From Chloroflexota bacterium (lineage in GTDB: Bacteria; Chloroflexota; Dehalococcoidia; UBA2979), in assembly GCA_027592975.1 (NCBI GenBank), contig JAQCJS010000059.1, positions 1-6,593 on the forward strand: DNA of 6,593 nucleotides. The letters are read 5' to 3'. Under the pieces are notes generated by a model. The model did not search any database, had not been told where the DNA came from, and saw nothing but the letters and a program-made list of their open reading frames with translations. Made by a program: the position numbers and the translations under genes. Positions 1 through 6,509 of this stretch are shown piece by piece. Each line of letters opens with the position of its first letter. The stretch's first letter is position 1.

Positions 1-1097
1 TGCCCGCACCTGTCGAGGCTGCGCCGGCTGCTGAACCGCCCGCCGCCCCCGCTGCTCCGGCAGCTGAAGCGCCCGCAGCACTGACAGCACCGGCGCCCCC
101 CGCCGCCGCTGCGACGAATCTCGGCCGGCAGCCGTCTACCTCCTCCAGCGACGCGACCACCGCCCCGCCCGCGGAGGTGCCGGTCTTCGCCGCACCCTCC
201 ACGCGCCACTTCGCGCGCGACGTGGGCGTGGATCTGCGCGGTGTGGTGGGAAGCGGCCCCGGCCGGCGCATCACCGAGGACGACGTGAAGCGCCACGCGC
301 GCGAGCAGACCTCCCGCCCGATCATCGTGCAGATGTCCTCGGCCCCGGCCGGATCCGAGGTGGAGAAGACCCCGCTCCCCAACTTCGGTCAGTGGGGCGA
401 GGTCACGCGCGAGCCGCTGACGCGGCTCCGCCGAACCGTGGTGCGCAACATGGCGCAGTCCTGGTCCGAGATCCCGCACGTCCACCTGTACCACCACGCC
501 GACATCACAGCGATGGAGGATCTGCGCCAGAAGTACAAGGATCGCGCCCGCGCCGCGGGCGGCAACCTCACCATCTCCGTGATGATCCTGAAGATCGTTG
601 CGGCGGCGCTGAAGGCGCACCCGCGCATCAACGCCAGCCTGGACACCGAGACGAACGAGCTGATCGTCAAGAAGTACATCCACCTGGGCGTCGCCGTGGA
701 CACGGAGCGTGGCCTGGTGGTGCCGAAGATCGAGAACGTCGATCAGAAAAACATCATCGATCTCTCCGTGGAGCTGAACGATATCGCCGGCCGCGCGCGC
801 GACAACGCGCTCACCATTGATGAGCAGCGCGGCGCGACGTTCACGATCACGAACCTGGGCAGCCTGGGCACGGGCTACTTCGACCCGATCATCAACTGGC
901 CGGAGATCGCGATCCTCGGCCTGGGGCGCGCGGAGCAGACGGCGGCGTGGGTCGACGGCGAGTGGACGCCGCAACTGCGGATGCCGCTCTCCTTCGGCAT
1001 GGATCACCGCATCATCGACGGCGCGGACGGCGCGCGGTTCATGTCATGGATCGTCGAAGCCATCAAGAACCCGATGATCATGGCGCTGGAGGGCTAG
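1..1097 (+). CDS. Dihydrolipoamide acyltransferase (E2) of a 2-oxo acid dehydrogenase complex, 5'-truncated by window edge
   Basis: The E2 core enzyme transfers the acyl group from lipoyl-lysine to CoA and scaffolds E1 and E3 in the cytoplasm. The frame is open from base 3, so 364 residues are visible and the true start with the lipoyl domain lies upstream. Visible residues 1-58 are an Ala/Pro-rich flexible linker typical between E2 domains. Residues about 59-99 form the peripheral subunit (E3)-binding domain (APSTRHFARD, then GSGPGRRITEDDVKRHA). From about residue 132 the catalytic domain runs to the end, with ITNLGSLGTGYFDPIINWPE and the active-site DHRIIDGADGARF; the catalytic His is residue 335 (codon 1005-1007). 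A GTG at 177 could be read as a start but falls inside the E3-binding domain and is rejected. lpdA follows after 3 bases. Substrate (pyruvate, 2-oxoglutarate or branched-chain oxo acid) cannot be decided from this part. Confidence 0.95.
   Translation, partial: PAPVEAAPAAEPPAAPAAPAAEAPAALTAPAPPAAAATNLGRQPSTSSSDATTAPPAEVPVFAAPSTRHFARDVGVDLRGVVGSGPGRRITEDDVKRHAREQTSRPIIVQMSSAPAGSEVEKTPLPNFGQWGEVTREPLTRLRRTVVRNMAQSWSEIPHVHLYHHADITAMEDLRQKYKDRARAAGGNLTISVMILKIVAAALKAHPRINASLDTETNELIVKKYIHLGVAVDTERGLVVPKIENVDQKNIIDLSVELNDIAGRARDNALTIDEQRGATFTITNLGSLGTGYFDPIINWPEIAILGLGRAEQTAAWVDGEWTPQLRMPLSFGMDHRIIDGADGARFMSWIVEAIKNPMIMALEG
1088..1093 (+). promoter_or_regulatory. Ribosome-binding site of lpdA inside the end of the E2 gene
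   Basis: GGAGGG lies 7 bases before the GTG at 1101 and overlaps the last E2 codons. It fixes the GTG as the lpdA start and indicates translational coupling with E2. Confidence 0.75.
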
Positions 1098-1100
1098 AGC

Positions 1101-2519
1101 GTGACCACGAATCAGCCCCTGCGCGTGGCCGTGCTCGGTGCCGGCCCCGGCGGCTACCCCGCCGCCTTCCTTGCCGCCGAGAAGGGCCTGGATGTCACGC
1201 TCATCGACACGGAGCCCAACCCCGGCGGCGTCTGCCTGTATCGCGGCTGCATCCCCAGCAAGGCGCTCCTCCACGTCGCGAACGTGGTGAACGAGGCGCG
1301 CGAGGCGACCGAGCTGGGCATCACCTTCGGCGAGCCGGAGATCGACATCGACAAGGTGCGCATCTGGAAGGACGAGGTGGTCAGCAAGCTGACCGGGGGC
1401 CTTAACCAGCTCTCCCGCGCGCGGAAGGTGAAGTACATCCGCGGCCGCGGCCGCTTCTCCAGCCCCAACTCGATCCGCGTCTCCAACGACGGCGAGTTGA
1501 GCGAGGTGAACTTCGACTACGCCATCATCGCCACCGGCTCGCAGCCCGCGATCCCCGGCCCCCTGCGCATCAACTCCGACCGCGTGTGGGACTCCACCGC
1601 CGCGCTCGAGTTGCGCGAGGTACCCGGCTCGCTGCTGATCATCGGCGGCGGCTACATCGGCCTGGAGATGGCCAGCGTCTACGCGGCGCTCGGCTCGAAG
1701 GTCTCGGTGGTGGAGATGACGGGCAGCCTGCTGCCCGGCGTCGACCCGGATCTGGTGCAGGTGCTGCAGCGCCGCATCACCGGCAAGCTGGAAGAGCTGA
1801 TGCTCAACACCACGGTCGCCTCGATCGCCGAGGATCCCTCGGGCGGGGTGGCGGTGGAGCTGACGGCCGTCGATAAGAACGAGACGCGCATCTTCGACCG
1901 CGTGCTGATCGCCGTCGGCCGGCGCGCTAACACCGCGGACCTGGGCCTGGAGCACACGAAGGTCACGATCAACCAGCGCGGCTTCATTGAGACCGACCAC
2001 CAGCGTCGCACCGGCGAGGCGACGATCTTCGCGATCGGCGACGTCGCCGGCGAGCCGATGCTGGCGCACAAGGCGACGCACGAGGGCCGCGTGGCCGTCG
2101 AGTCGATCGCGGGCGAGCCCGCGGCGTGGGAGCCGGCAGCGATCCCGGCGGTGGTCTTCACGGACCCGGAGATCGCGTGGTGCGGCATGACAGAGCAGCA
2201 GGCGCGCACGCAGGGCATCGATATCGAGGTGACGAAGTACCCGTGGACGGCGTCCGGCCGCGCGCTGACCATGGCGCGGCAGGACGGCTTCACGAAGCTC
2301 ATCATTGAGCCGCGCACCACGCGCATCCTCGGCATGGCGGTCGTCGGCCACGGGGCCGGCGAGTTGATCGCGGAGGGTGTGCTGGCCGTGGAGATGGGCG
2401 CGTTGGTGGAGGATCTCCAGCGTTCCATCCACCCGCACCCGACGCTCTCAGAGACGGTGATGGAGTCCGCGGAGACGTTCACCAACACCTCCCCGCACTA
2501 CATCGCGCGCCGCCGCTAG
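1101..2519 (+). CDS. lpdA: Dihydrolipoyl dehydrogenase (E3)
   Basis: FAD flavoprotein that reoxidises the dihydrolipoyl group of E2 and passes electrons to NAD+. The 472 residues match the family's usual length. An FAD-binding glycine motif GAGPGG is at residues 13-18. The redox-active disulfide is in GGVCLYRGCIPSKALL, with cysteines 45 and 50 spaced C-x4-C as in the family. A second Rossmann motif, IIGGGYIGLEMASVYAALG, near residue 180 binds NAD. The dimerisation domain has IPAVVFTDPEIAWCGMTE, and the C-terminal HPHPTLSETVMES holds the His-Glu pair that acts on the disulfide of the partner subunit. The start is GTG with a good Shine-Dalgarno sequence, 3 bases after the E2 stop. All catalytic residues are present and the gene looks intact. 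It is the last gene of the operon: a strong hairpin follows about 20 bases after the stop. Confidence 0.97.
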   Translation: MTTNQPLRVAVLGAGPGGYPAAFLAAEKGLDVTLIDTEPNPGGVCLYRGCIPSKALLHVANVVNEAREATELGITFGEPEIDIDKVRIWKDEVVSKLTGGLNQLSRARKVKYIRGRGRFSSPNSIRVSNDGELSEVNFDYAIIATGSQPAIPGPLRINSDRVWDSTAALELREVPGSLLIIGGGYIGLEMASVYAALGSKVSVVEMTGSLLPGVDPDLVQVLQRRITGKLEELMLNTTVASIAEDPSGGVAVELTAVDKNETRIFDRVLIAVGRRANTADLGLEHTKVTINQRGFIETDHQRRTGEATIFAIGDVAGEPMLAHKATHEGRVAVESIAGEPAAWEPAAIPAVVFTDPEIAWCGMTEQQARTQGIDIEVTKYPWTASGRALTMARQDGFTKLIIEPRTTRILGMAVVGHGAGELIAEGVLAVEMGALVEDLQRSIHPHPTLSETVMESAETFTNTSPHYIARRR

Positions 2520-2537
2520 CCTCGAGCGGATCGAAGC

Positions 2538-2575
2538 ACACGCAGACGGCGCCCTCGCGGGCGCCGTCTGTGCGT
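2538..2575. terminator. Strong hairpin between convergent lpdA and aroG, probable bidirectional terminator
   Basis: CAGACGGCGCCC (2543-2554) pairs perfectly over 12 bp with GGGCGCCGTCTG (2559-2570) around a TCGC loop. Pairing extends outward to 2538/2575 with one G-U pair and one A-C mismatch. It sits between two convergent stop codons (2519 and 2598). There is no clear U tract on either side, so the efficiency is uncertain, but position and stability fit a shared terminator. Confidence 0.75.
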
Positions 2576-2597
2576 CTGGCGCGACTGCCCGCGAGGA

Positions 2598-3653
2598 CTA
2601 GTGCGCGGCGACCGGGATGCGATCGGCGGCCTCGTGCAGGAGCGCCGCAGTCTCGTCCCAGCCGATGCAGGCGTCCGTGACTGAAACGCCATACTGCAGC
2701 GTGGGGAGATCCTTGTTCAGCGGCTGGCTGCCGGGGAACAGGTGGCTCTCCAGCATCAGTCCCACCAGGCCGGTGTTCCCCGCCGCGCGCTGCGCGATCA
2801 CGTCGCGGAAGCCGATCTGCTGGTTGTTGTGGTCCTTCTGCGAGTTGGCGTGGCTGCAGTCCACCAGCAACCGCTCCGGCAACTTGGCCGCCGCCAGGCG
2901 CGCCTGCGCCGCCTTCACGCTGCCCTCGTCGTAGTTCGGGCCGGTGGTGCCCCCGCGGAGGACGACATGACCGTCCGCGTTGCCGGTGGTGTGGACGATG
3001 CACGTGCGGCCGCTGCCGTCGATGCCCAGAAACGCGTGCGGCGAACGCGCCGCGATCATCGCCGCCAGCGCAATGTCGATGTCGCCCGTGGTCCCGTTCT
3101 TGAAGCCCACCGGCATGGAGAGGCCGCTGGCCATCTCACGGTGCGTCTGGCTCTCCGTGGTGCGCGCGCCAATGGCGGCCCACGAGATGAGACCCGCGAG
3201 GTACTGAGGGACGATCGGATCCAGGAACTCCGTGCCGGCGGACAGGCCCATCTCGTTCACCTTCAGCAGCAGGCGGCGCGCCGTGCGCAGGCCCTCCTGG
3301 ATATCGAAGGTACCGTCGAGGTGCGGGTCGTTCAGCCAGCCCTTCCACCCGATGGTGGTGCGGGGCTTTTCGAAGTACACGCGCATCACCACGACGATGC
3401 GGTCCTCGAGCTCCTTCGCGAGCGTCGCAAGGCGCTCGGCGTACTCCAGCGACGAGGCCTCGTCGTGGATCGAGCAAGGCCCGACGATCATCAGCATGCG
3501 CGGGTCATCCCCGTGCAGGATGTCGCGGATGGCCTTCCGGCTCCTGATCACCGTGTCGGTCGCCGCCTGGGTCAGCGGGATCTCGCGGTCAAAGTCGTCC
3601 GGGGACATGAGCGGCTCGGTGCGGGCCACGTTGACATCGGAAGTAGAGCGCAT
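2598..3653 (-). CDS. aroG: 3-deoxy-7-phosphoheptulonate (DAHP) synthase, type I (AroG/AroF/AroH family)
   Basis: Condenses phosphoenolpyruvate with erythrose 4-phosphate, the first step of the shikimate route to aromatic amino acids; cytoplasmic and metal-dependent. The 351 residues are close to E. coli AroG (350). Matching blocks are IVGPCSIHDE, VMRVYFEKPRTTIGWKGWLN, EFLDPIVPQYLAGLISW, AIGARTTESQTHREMASGLS, PVGFKNGTTGDI, HVVLRGG, DCSHANS and VTDACIGW. The metal ligands expected from AroG are present: Cys60, His268, Glu302 and Asp327. Residues equivalent to AroG Asp146, Pro150 and Ser180, whose mutation relieves Phe feedback in E. coli, are also kept, so allosteric inhibition is plausible, but which amino acid acts is not visible. 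The ATG at 3653 is chosen because it gives the family length and has GGAGGG 9 bases upstream. The open frame continues upstream, but that extension is Pro/Arg-rich antisense of other sequence. The aroG symbol rests on family membership; aroF or aroH would be equally valid. Confidence 0.95.
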   Translation of the reverse strand: MRSTSDVNVARTEPLMSPDDFDREIPLTQAATDTVIRSRKAIRDILHGDDPRMLMIVGPCSIHDEASSLEYAERLATLAKELEDRIVVVMRVYFEKPRTTIGWKGWLNDPHLDGTFDIQEGLRTARRLLLKVNEMGLSAGTEFLDPIVPQYLAGLISWAAIGARTTESQTHREMASGLSMPVGFKNGTTGDIDIALAAMIAARSPHAFLGIDGSGRTCIVHTTGNADGHVVLRGGTTGPNYDEGSVKAAQARLAAAKLPERLLVDCSHANSQKDHNNQQIGFRDVIAQRAAGNTGLVGLMLESHLFPGSQPLNKDLPTLQYGVSVTDACIGWDETAALLHEAADRIPVAAH

Positions 3654-3662
3654 GGGGAGTCG

Positions 3663-3668
3663 CCCTCC
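3663..3668 (-). promoter_or_regulatory. Ribosome-binding site of the DAHP synthase gene
   Basis: On the minus strand GGAGGG lies 9 bases before the ATG at 3653. It supports that start over the much longer upstream open frame. Confidence 0.7.
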
Positions 3669-3674
3669 AGAAAG

Positions 3675-3689
3675 GCCGGTGAGACCGGC
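3675..3689 (-). promoter_or_regulatory. Small leader hairpin just upstream of the aroG Shine-Dalgarno sequence
   Basis: On the minus strand GCCGGT (3689-3684) pairs perfectly with ACCGGC (3680-3675) around a CTC loop, followed by CTTTCT and then the Shine-Dalgarno. A 6-bp GC-rich stem here could modulate ribosome access or weakly attenuate transcription. No leader peptide start (ATG or GTG) is seen in the leader, so classical peptide attenuation is unlikely. It may be a chance hairpin in GC-rich DNA. Confidence 0.35.
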
Positions 3690-3726
3690 GGGCTTGCTTG
3701 GTCGCGCCTCGAACGGGTCGTGCGTC

Positions 3727-3741
3727 TCGTTATTGTAACGA
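3727..3741 (-). promoter_or_regulatory. Candidate aroG promoter/operator: 15-bp inverted repeat overlapping a -10-like box
   Basis: TCGTTA and TAACGA form a perfect 6-bp inverted repeat around a 3-base centre, in the only clearly AT-rich patch of the region. On the minus strand the sequence TACAAT (3737-3732), a good -10 match, lies across its centre. No convincing -35 is seen: the best, ATGACG, is spaced 20 bases away. Transcription would start near 3725, leaving a leader of about 70 bases before aroG. A repressor site covering the -10 is the natural reading; the regulator is not identified. Confidence 0.5.
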
Positions 3742-3797
3742 AAACCTCGCCTGCGCACGTCATCGCGTCGCCAAATCCCTGCGGGCGGGCGGGAGCG

Positions 3798-3900
3798 AGG
3801 TACGGCGAGGGCGAGCGGAGACTCCAGGGGCACATCACACACCTCGCGGGCACGCCCGGGGGGCGGCGTCCCCCTGGCCGGTACCTCGCTCGTCGTCGCG
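3798..3900 (+). pseudogene. Upstream half of an Ig-like domain, split between two reading frames
   Basis: Bases 3798-3860, read in the third frame, give RYGEGERRLQGHITHLAGTPGG. From 3859 on, the first frame gives GGGVPLAGTSLVVAVNG and runs into the gene that follows. Joined, they resemble the usual bacterial Ig-like repeat pattern (YGN..., G-x-V-T-x-A, GGxxLxGT, xAVNGxATF). Removing one G from the run of six at 3858-3863 restores a single frame. In the downstream gene's own frame, bases 3739-3858 encode only Arg/Ser/Gly-rich sequence that looks non-coding. Upstream of about 3798 the resemblance fades, and no signal peptide or start is visible. This is either a decayed gene start, a truncation, or an indel in the data. 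Confidence 0.5.
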
Positions 3901-4923
3901 GTGAACGGCCTCGCGACGTTCTTCGACCTGTCGATCGCGACGGCCGGGACGTACACGCTCACGGCGAGCACGGCGGGGCTGGGGACCGCGGTCAGCACCT
4001 CCTTCACGGTCGCGGCACCCGCCCCGCCGCCTTCTCCCCCGGCCAGTGGCGGTGGCGGTGGCGGCTCGGTCGGCGGAGGCGGCGGAGGGGGCGGCGGGGG
4101 GGCGCCCAACGCGCCGAGCATCCCCGTCAGCCCGGGCGGCCGCGACGTCAGTGTCCTGCCCTGGGCCAGCACGGAGCTGTCGCTCGATCGCTCCTCCGTC
4201 GTGAACTCGAGCATCGCAGCGCTGGGCCCGAACGCGACCGAGACCGCAAGTGGGTCGGTGCGGGTCACCATCCCGCCGTTCGCGATCCCCGGGGCGCAGA
4301 CGGTCGTCGTGCTCTCGGTCGCGAACATCCCGGAGTTCCTGCAGCAGGCGCCGGAGCCGCCGGGCCACACGCTGATCACCGCGGTGCTCCTCGGCACCTT
4401 CGGCGCAAACGACGAGCCGGTGGAGATCCCTCAGTTCTCGGCCCCGGTGGAGCTGACACTGACGATCCCGGGCAACGCCCTGCCCACCGGCGAGGACGGT
4501 TCCAAGCTCGTCATCTCCTACTGGGACGGGAAGACCTGGAGCGACCTGGTCACGACGGCGCGGCGGGACGGCAACAGCGTGGTGCTCACCACCGCGCTGC
4601 AGCACTTCAGCACGTACGGCGTCCTCTACCGGGGCACCTCCGACCGGCCGAAGCCGGCGGCCTCGGTGGGCGCCGGGACGTTCAGCGCACGGCCGGTGTT
4701 CTCCGCCAGCGGGCAGGCGTTCGTGGTCTACGCCAGCGGATCCGCCGAGCAGCTGGAGGCGGCCGCCGCCACCGCGGGCGCGACCGGCGTCTGGGTGCAG
4801 GACACGAACGGCAAGTTCTTCCTGTTGGTCGTCCGCGGCCCCGCCTTCCTCCGCCAGGAGTTCGAAGCGGCCTTCCCGCTGGGATTCGCCGGCAGCACGG
4901 CCATGACCCTCGTCCGGTCATAA
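3901..4923 (+). CDS. Ig-like/ZU5-like surface-type protein, 5' end probably missing or frameshifted
   Basis: From the GTG at 3901 the product has 340 residues. Residues 1-39 are the second half of an Ig-like domain (VNGLATFFDLSIATAGTYTL). Residues about 40-75 are a Pro-rich then poly-Gly linker. Residues about 80-245 resemble a ZU5-like module: TIPPFAIPG near 123, a second TLTIPGNALP segment, YWDGKTW at 207-213 and HFSTYG at 235-240. Residues about 250-340 form another module (GVWVQDTNG, LLVVRGPAFL, AFPLGFAG) that I recall at the C-terminus of Chloroflexota extracellular proteins. Such proteins are normally secreted, yet no signal peptide or transmembrane segment is seen. There is no Shine-Dalgarno before 3901, and the GTG is inside an Ig domain. 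The gene is therefore probably a remnant or interrupted by a frameshift. No enzymatic motif is recognised; function unknown, adhesion or surface display being the usual guess. Confidence 0.7.
   Translation: MNGLATFFDLSIATAGTYTLTASTAGLGTAVSTSFTVAAPAPPPSPPASGGGGGGSVGGGGGGGGGGAPNAPSIPVSPGGRDVSVLPWASTELSLDRSSVVNSSIAALGPNATETASGSVRVTIPPFAIPGAQTVVVLSVANIPEFLQQAPEPPGHTLITAVLLGTFGANDEPVEIPQFSAPVELTLTIPGNALPTGEDGSKLVISYWDGKTWSDLVTTARRDGNSVVLTTALQHFSTYGVLYRGTSDRPKPAASVGAGTFSARPVFSASGQAFVVYASGSAEQLEAAAATAGATGVWVQDTNGKFFLLVVRGPAFLRQEFEAAFPLGFAGSTAMTLVRS
4018..4104 (+). repeat. Pro-rich and poly-Gly low-complexity linker with G homopolymers
   Basis: The coding sequence runs APAPPPSPPAS, then six Gly, Ser-Val, then ten Gly, joining the Ig-like part to the ZU5-like part. 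It is a flexible spacer built from GGC/GGT/GGA/GGG codons. It contains G runs of five (4087-4091) and seven (4096-4102), which are prone to slippage in replication and sequencing. Confidence 0.85.
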
Positions 4924-5019
4924 CGGCCCCACCCCGGTGGTTCCCGCCTCCAGCCGGAAGGCGTAGAGTGCGCCCCGCACGCGGCTGAGACCCAGCGCAC
5001 CATAGAGAGCGGTGACCCG

Positions 5020-6453
5020 ATGGCAGATTCGATCAGCAGGCAGTTCGCGCGGTGGGCGGCCGACCTGAAGTACGAGGACCTTCCCCCGGAGGTCGTCAGC
5101 AAGACCAAGGCGTTCGTCCTGCACGCCCTCACCAGCGCCGTCCTCGGCGGGCCCGAGCCGAAAGCGCACCACGCCGTGGAGTTCACGCTGCGCGAGGAGC
5201 CGAAGGCGGACGGTGCGACGATCATGTGGGAGGGCGGCAAGGCCACGCGCATCGGCGCGACCTTCGCGAACGCCGAGATCATGCACACCTCCGGCCTGAT
5301 CGACTCCTACCGGATGCTGACGCACCCCGGCCCGGTGATCGTCCCCGCGGCGATCGCCAACGCGGAGCTGGAGAAGCGCAGCGGCAAGGAGTTGATCGTC
5401 GCGCTGGTCGTCGGCTACGAGCTGGTGTTCCGGCTCTGCGACGAGTTCATCCCGGCCACCGCCGCGCGGGGTTTCCGCCCCAGCCCCATCTACTGCACGC
5501 TGGGCACCGCGCTGACCACGGGCAAGCTGCTCGGCCTCGGCGAGGACGGTCTCGCGACGGCGATCGCGTTCGCGGCGAACACCGCCAACGCGCTCAACCA
5601 GAGCAGCACCGAGGGCGGCGGCGACAACGCCATGCACGAGCCGAACGCCGCCCGCCAGGGCGTCTTCGCCGCGATGATGGCGAAGGAGACCGGCGGCAAG
5701 GGCTCCGAGCACGTCATCGAGGGCCGCGCCGGCTTCTACAACGCCGTCACCGGCAACAACGAGGGCACCATCCCCTACTCCTTCACGGACGGGAAGACGA
5801 AGGTCGACCTGGCCACCGTCACTTCCGGCCTGGGCACCGAGTACCGCCTGCTCACGGCGATGTTCCGCATGTACCCATTCGCGGCGTACAACCAGCCGGT
5901 CATCGACCTGATGCAGGAGATGAAACTCGAGCACAGCATCAACCACGAGGACATCGAGCGACTCGACGTCCACATGAACTGGATCGAGACGCTCTACCCC
6001 AGCCCCGCGTTCCCGCGCTACCCGAAGTTCGATGTCGCGCGCACGGAGGGCGGTCGCGGGACGACGCACCTGTACGCCGCGCACTCTGCGGTCAACGGTG
6101 GCTACCCCGTCATCGGCGGCAAGACCTACGGCCCCACAGGCTGGGACCTGCTGGCGGACGATGCGGTCAACGAGTTCGCGCGGACGAAGGTTCACCTGAT
6201 CCAGGAGAAGGATCGCGCGATGTTCTCGCCAGCGATCACGGTCACCATGAAGGACGGCACCGTGCACCGGGGCGAGTACCCGTACACCCCGCGCCTGGAG
6301 TGGACGTTCGATCAGCTGGCGAAGCGGCTGGAAGACTGCCTGCACGGCTTCGCCCTCGGCCCGGCCGGCCTGCAGAGGATCATCGAGACAAGCCAGGCGC
6401 TGGACCAGCACGCCAGCGTCCAGCCGCTGCTGGACGCGGTGATGAAGCAGTAG
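5020..6453 (+). CDS. MmgE/PrpD family protein, substrate unknown, divergent active site
   Basis: The 477 residues match the MmgE/PrpD family (2-methylcitrate dehydratase, cis-aconitate decarboxylase and relatives), soluble enzymes that handle small carboxylic acids. The N-terminal helical domain spans about residues 5-265 with AFVLHALTSAVLGG, THPGPVIVPAAIANAEL, CTLGTALTTGKLLGL, MHEPNAARQGVFAAMMA and VIEGRAGF. The smaller C-terminal domain follows from about 275 (MYPFAAYNQPVIDLM to the end). Start: ATG with GGTGA 4 bases upstream. Set against human ACOD1 (from memory), His103 is kept as His102, but Asp93, His159, Lys207, Lys272 and His277 correspond to Gly92, Arg153, Asn203, Arg283 and Ala288. 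The usual decarboxylase or dehydratase chemistry is therefore doubtful. No prpB or prpC lies beside it, so a methylcitrate-cycle role is not supported. It stands alone, 96 bases after the Ig-like gene, with its own terminator. Confidence 0.9.
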   Translation: MADSISRQFARWAADLKYEDLPPEVVSKTKAFVLHALTSAVLGGPEPKAHHAVEFTLREEPKADGATIMWEGGKATRIGATFANAEIMHTSGLIDSYRMLTHPGPVIVPAAIANAELEKRSGKELIVALVVGYELVFRLCDEFIPATAARGFRPSPIYCTLGTALTTGKLLGLGEDGLATAIAFAANTANALNQSSTEGGGDNAMHEPNAARQGVFAAMMAKETGGKGSEHVIEGRAGFYNAVTGNNEGTIPYSFTDGKTKVDLATVTSGLGTEYRLLTAMFRMYPFAAYNQPVIDLMQEMKLEHSINHEDIERLDVHMNWIETLYPSPAFPRYPKFDVARTEGGRGTTHLYAAHSAVNGGYPVIGGKTYGPTGWDLLADDAVNEFARTKVHLIQEKDRAMFSPAITVTMKDGTVHRGEYPYTPRLEWTFDQLAKRLEDCLHGFALGPAGLQRIIETSQALDQHASVQPLLDAVMKQ

Positions 6454-6476
6454 CGCCCCTCACCCGAGCGGACACA

Positions 6477-6509
6477 GGACGGACCGGTGGCGTTGCCACC
6501 GGCCCGTCT
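6477..6509 (+). terminator. Strong hairpin after the MmgE/PrpD gene, probable terminator
   Basis: CCGGTGGC (6484-6491) pairs perfectly with GCCACCGG (6495-6502) around a GTT loop. After one A-C mismatch, GACGG (6478-6482) pairs with CCGTC (6504-6508), with a further G-U pair outside. The stem starts 23 bases after the stop codon. No U tract follows, so the evidence is the stem and its position. Confidence 0.75.

Noticed and set aside
177..179. GTG as the start of the E2 gene
   Set aside because: It lies at the edge of the E3-binding domain and the frame is open through an Ala/Pro linker to the window edge, so the real start is upstream.
1044..2438. 464-codon open frame on the - strand over lpdA
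   Set aside because: Composition is Arg/Asp/Ala/His-rich with no motif, and it is fully antisense to lpdA, whose catalytic motifs are all present.
4048..4101. G-rich tract considered as a regulatory repeat array
   Set aside because: It is in frame and encodes a poly-Gly linker with mixed Gly codons, which explains the repetition.
3654..4397. N-terminal extension of about 248 residues on the DAHP synthase
   Set aside because: The extension is antisense to the poly-Gly and Ig-like coding region, reads as Pro/Arg-rich filler, and the ATG at 3653 has a good Shine-Dalgarno and gives the family length.
2742..4988. 748-codon open frame on the + strand antisense to the DAHP synthase gene
   Set aside because: It is Arg/Ala/Gly/His-rich without domain signatures, is antisense to a well-conserved gene and out of frame with the Ig-like gene. 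Such frames are expected in very GC-rich DNA. Only a short part near 3798-3860 looks coding.
4918..6411. 497-codon open frame on the - strand over the MmgE/PrpD gene
   Set aside because: Antisense shadow of a conserved gene, with low-complexity Arg/Val/Asp/Ala composition and no recognisable domain.
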